A stretch of 64,000 nucleotides of DNA from Megalopta genalis. Lineage: Eukaryota > Arthropoda > Insecta > Hymenoptera > Halictidae. Below are positions 63,661 to 64,000 of this stretch, piece after piece. A program made the translations under genes and the position numbers. The stretch is taken from NCBI RefSeq assembly GCF_051020955.1, contig NC_135016.1, forward strand, positions 32,743,131 to 32,807,130. The letters run 5' to 3'. The stretch's first letter is position 1; each line of letters begins with the position of its first letter. Below the pieces are notes generated by a model that was given only the letters and a program-made list of their open reading frames with translations, made no database searches and was not told the origin of the DNA.

Positions 63661-64000
63661 ATGATTTAGCTTCAAATCAATGCGAAGTAGCAGATTTAGC
63701 TTCCAATCCATGCAAAACAAATGGTTTAGCTTCAAATACTTGTGGTATACATGATTTAGTTTCAATTGCATGCGATACAAACGAGTTAACTTCAAATCGA
63801 AGCGAAAAACATGATTTAGCTTCAAATTAATGCTAAATAGAAGGCCTAGCTTCAAATCCATGCGAATCAAATGGATTAGCTTCAAATACTTGTGATATAC
63901 ATGATTCAGCTTCAACTGCATGCGAAACAAACGAGTTAGCTTCAAATCCAAGCGAAACACATGACTTCGATTCAAATCAATGCGAAATAGAAGGATTAGC

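Larger units (their letters stand above)
1..64000 (+). repeat. 30-bp monomer satellite array filling the window
   Basis: The whole window is built from a 30-bp unit with core TCCATGCGAAACAAATGG then TTTAGCTTCAAA, repeated head to tail about 2,130 times. The most constant parts are the TTTAGCTTC block and the TGCGA core; the variable bases lie around the start of the core and in the 12 bases after TGCGA. The consensus has 11 G/C in 30 bases, so the array is AT-rich. All copies read have the same orientation, and both window edges cut the array. There is no intervening unique DNA; shifts in phase come only from small indels or partial monomers. Satellite DNA of a eukaryote is the natural class; the chromosomal position is not visible. 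Confidence 0.97.
60480..64000 (+). repeat. Phase-locked decamer domain, right edge
   Basis: From about 60,490 to the window end the register is constant, about 117 monomers, following the 300-bp decamer. It includes 300-bp neighbours (61,501-61,800 with 61,801-62,100) and 900-bp spaced copies (61,181-61,450 with 62,081-62,350; 62,461-62,760 with 63,361-63,660). Class H (GAGTGA) again breaks the plus frame. Confidence 0.85.

Noticed and set aside
1..64000. CRISPR array
   Set aside because: The 30-bp period fits a CRISPR repeat length, but the units are contiguous with no unique spacers, and no cas-like gene is present.
1..64000. Telomeric repeat
   Set aside because: TTTAGG occurs where monomers carry TTTAGGTTC, but only as isolated variants inside the 30-bp unit. 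There is no tandem run of a telomere hexamer or pentamer.
1..64000. CENP-B box as a centromere mark
   Set aside because: I looked for the known CENP-B box pattern (TTCG, then TTGGAA, then CGGGA). TTCG occurs in variants, but the rest is absent. This does not exclude a centromere in a species without CENP-B.
1..64000. Minus-strand frame of the FVSHGFEAKP type as a coding frame
   Set aside because: Class A monomers (TCAATGCG on the plus strand) put a TGA in this frame in nearly every pentamer, so open stretches end after a few monomers.
1..64000. Bacterial or phage repeat protein region
   Set aside because: There are 64 kb with no gene, no ribosome binding site pattern and no intact frame, which does not fit a prokaryotic genome.
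1..64000. Stable hairpin from the TTC...GAA and GCATGC elements of the monomer
   Set aside because: The arms are only three bases long for TTC...GAA, and GCATGC is a six-base palindrome limited mainly to class D. Neither supports a convincing structured RNA or cruciform.

Overview
The whole 64,000-base window is one uninterrupted, head-to-tail tandem repeat (satellite) array. The basic unit is a 30-bp monomer whose core reads TCCATGCGAAACAAATGG followed by TTTAGCTTCAAA; about 2,130 copies fit in the window. Every copy I read lies in the same orientation. I found no unique sequence, recognisable gene, RNA gene, transposon or inverted segment, and the array runs off both window edges. A block this long without genes points to a eukaryotic chromosome (centromeric, pericentromeric, subtelomeric or other heterochromatin). 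I cannot name the organism from the sequence.

The monomers fall into classes that follow a fixed order. The simplest higher-order repeat (HOR) is a 150-bp pentamer: A (CAATGCGAAGTAGAAGGC), B (CCATGCGAAACAAATGGT), C (ACTTGTGATATACATGAT), D (GCATGCGAAACAAACGAG), E (CCAAGCGAAACACATGAT). Large parts use a 300-bp decamer in which a second, diverged pentamer (F, G, H, I, J) alternates with the first. F to J correspond one-to-one to B, C, D, E, A, so the decamer looks like a duplicated pentamer.

Larger duplications sit on top of this. Layout: 1-3,920 phase-locked 150/300-bp HORs; 4,822-8,062 four 810-bp units arranged as two 1,621-bp dimers; 8,063-10,380 diverged; 10,381-14,196 decamer domain with a 1,950-bp tandem duplication; 14,200-15,210 unusual monomers; 15,211-17,175 an array related to the first 3 kb; 17,176-19,760 a distant copy of 1-4,640 lacking 2,070 bp; 19,760-33,014 diverged and indel-rich; 33,015-38,398 a 2,134-bp unit in two full copies and one deleted copy; 38,399-44,240 a mosaic of dispersed duplicates; 44,246-49,450 phase-locked, holding three 1,080-bp copies and a 450-bp duplication; 49,450-58,320 diverged, with 150-, 120-, 1,171- and 313-bp duplications; 58,322-60,429 a 1,054-bp tandem duplication; 60,480-64,000 phase-locked decamers with 300- and 900-bp repeats.

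There are no genes acting together here. Two of the six frames are open across the pentamer: a plus-strand decapeptide like ASNPCETNGL and a minus-strand decapeptide like LNHLFRMDLK. Both are repeatedly broken by stops or 1-bp indels, so I call no coding sequence. The interest lies in the layered repeat structure, the recurring junction monomers that mark shared ancestry between distant blocks, and the contrast between indel-free and indel-rich domains.
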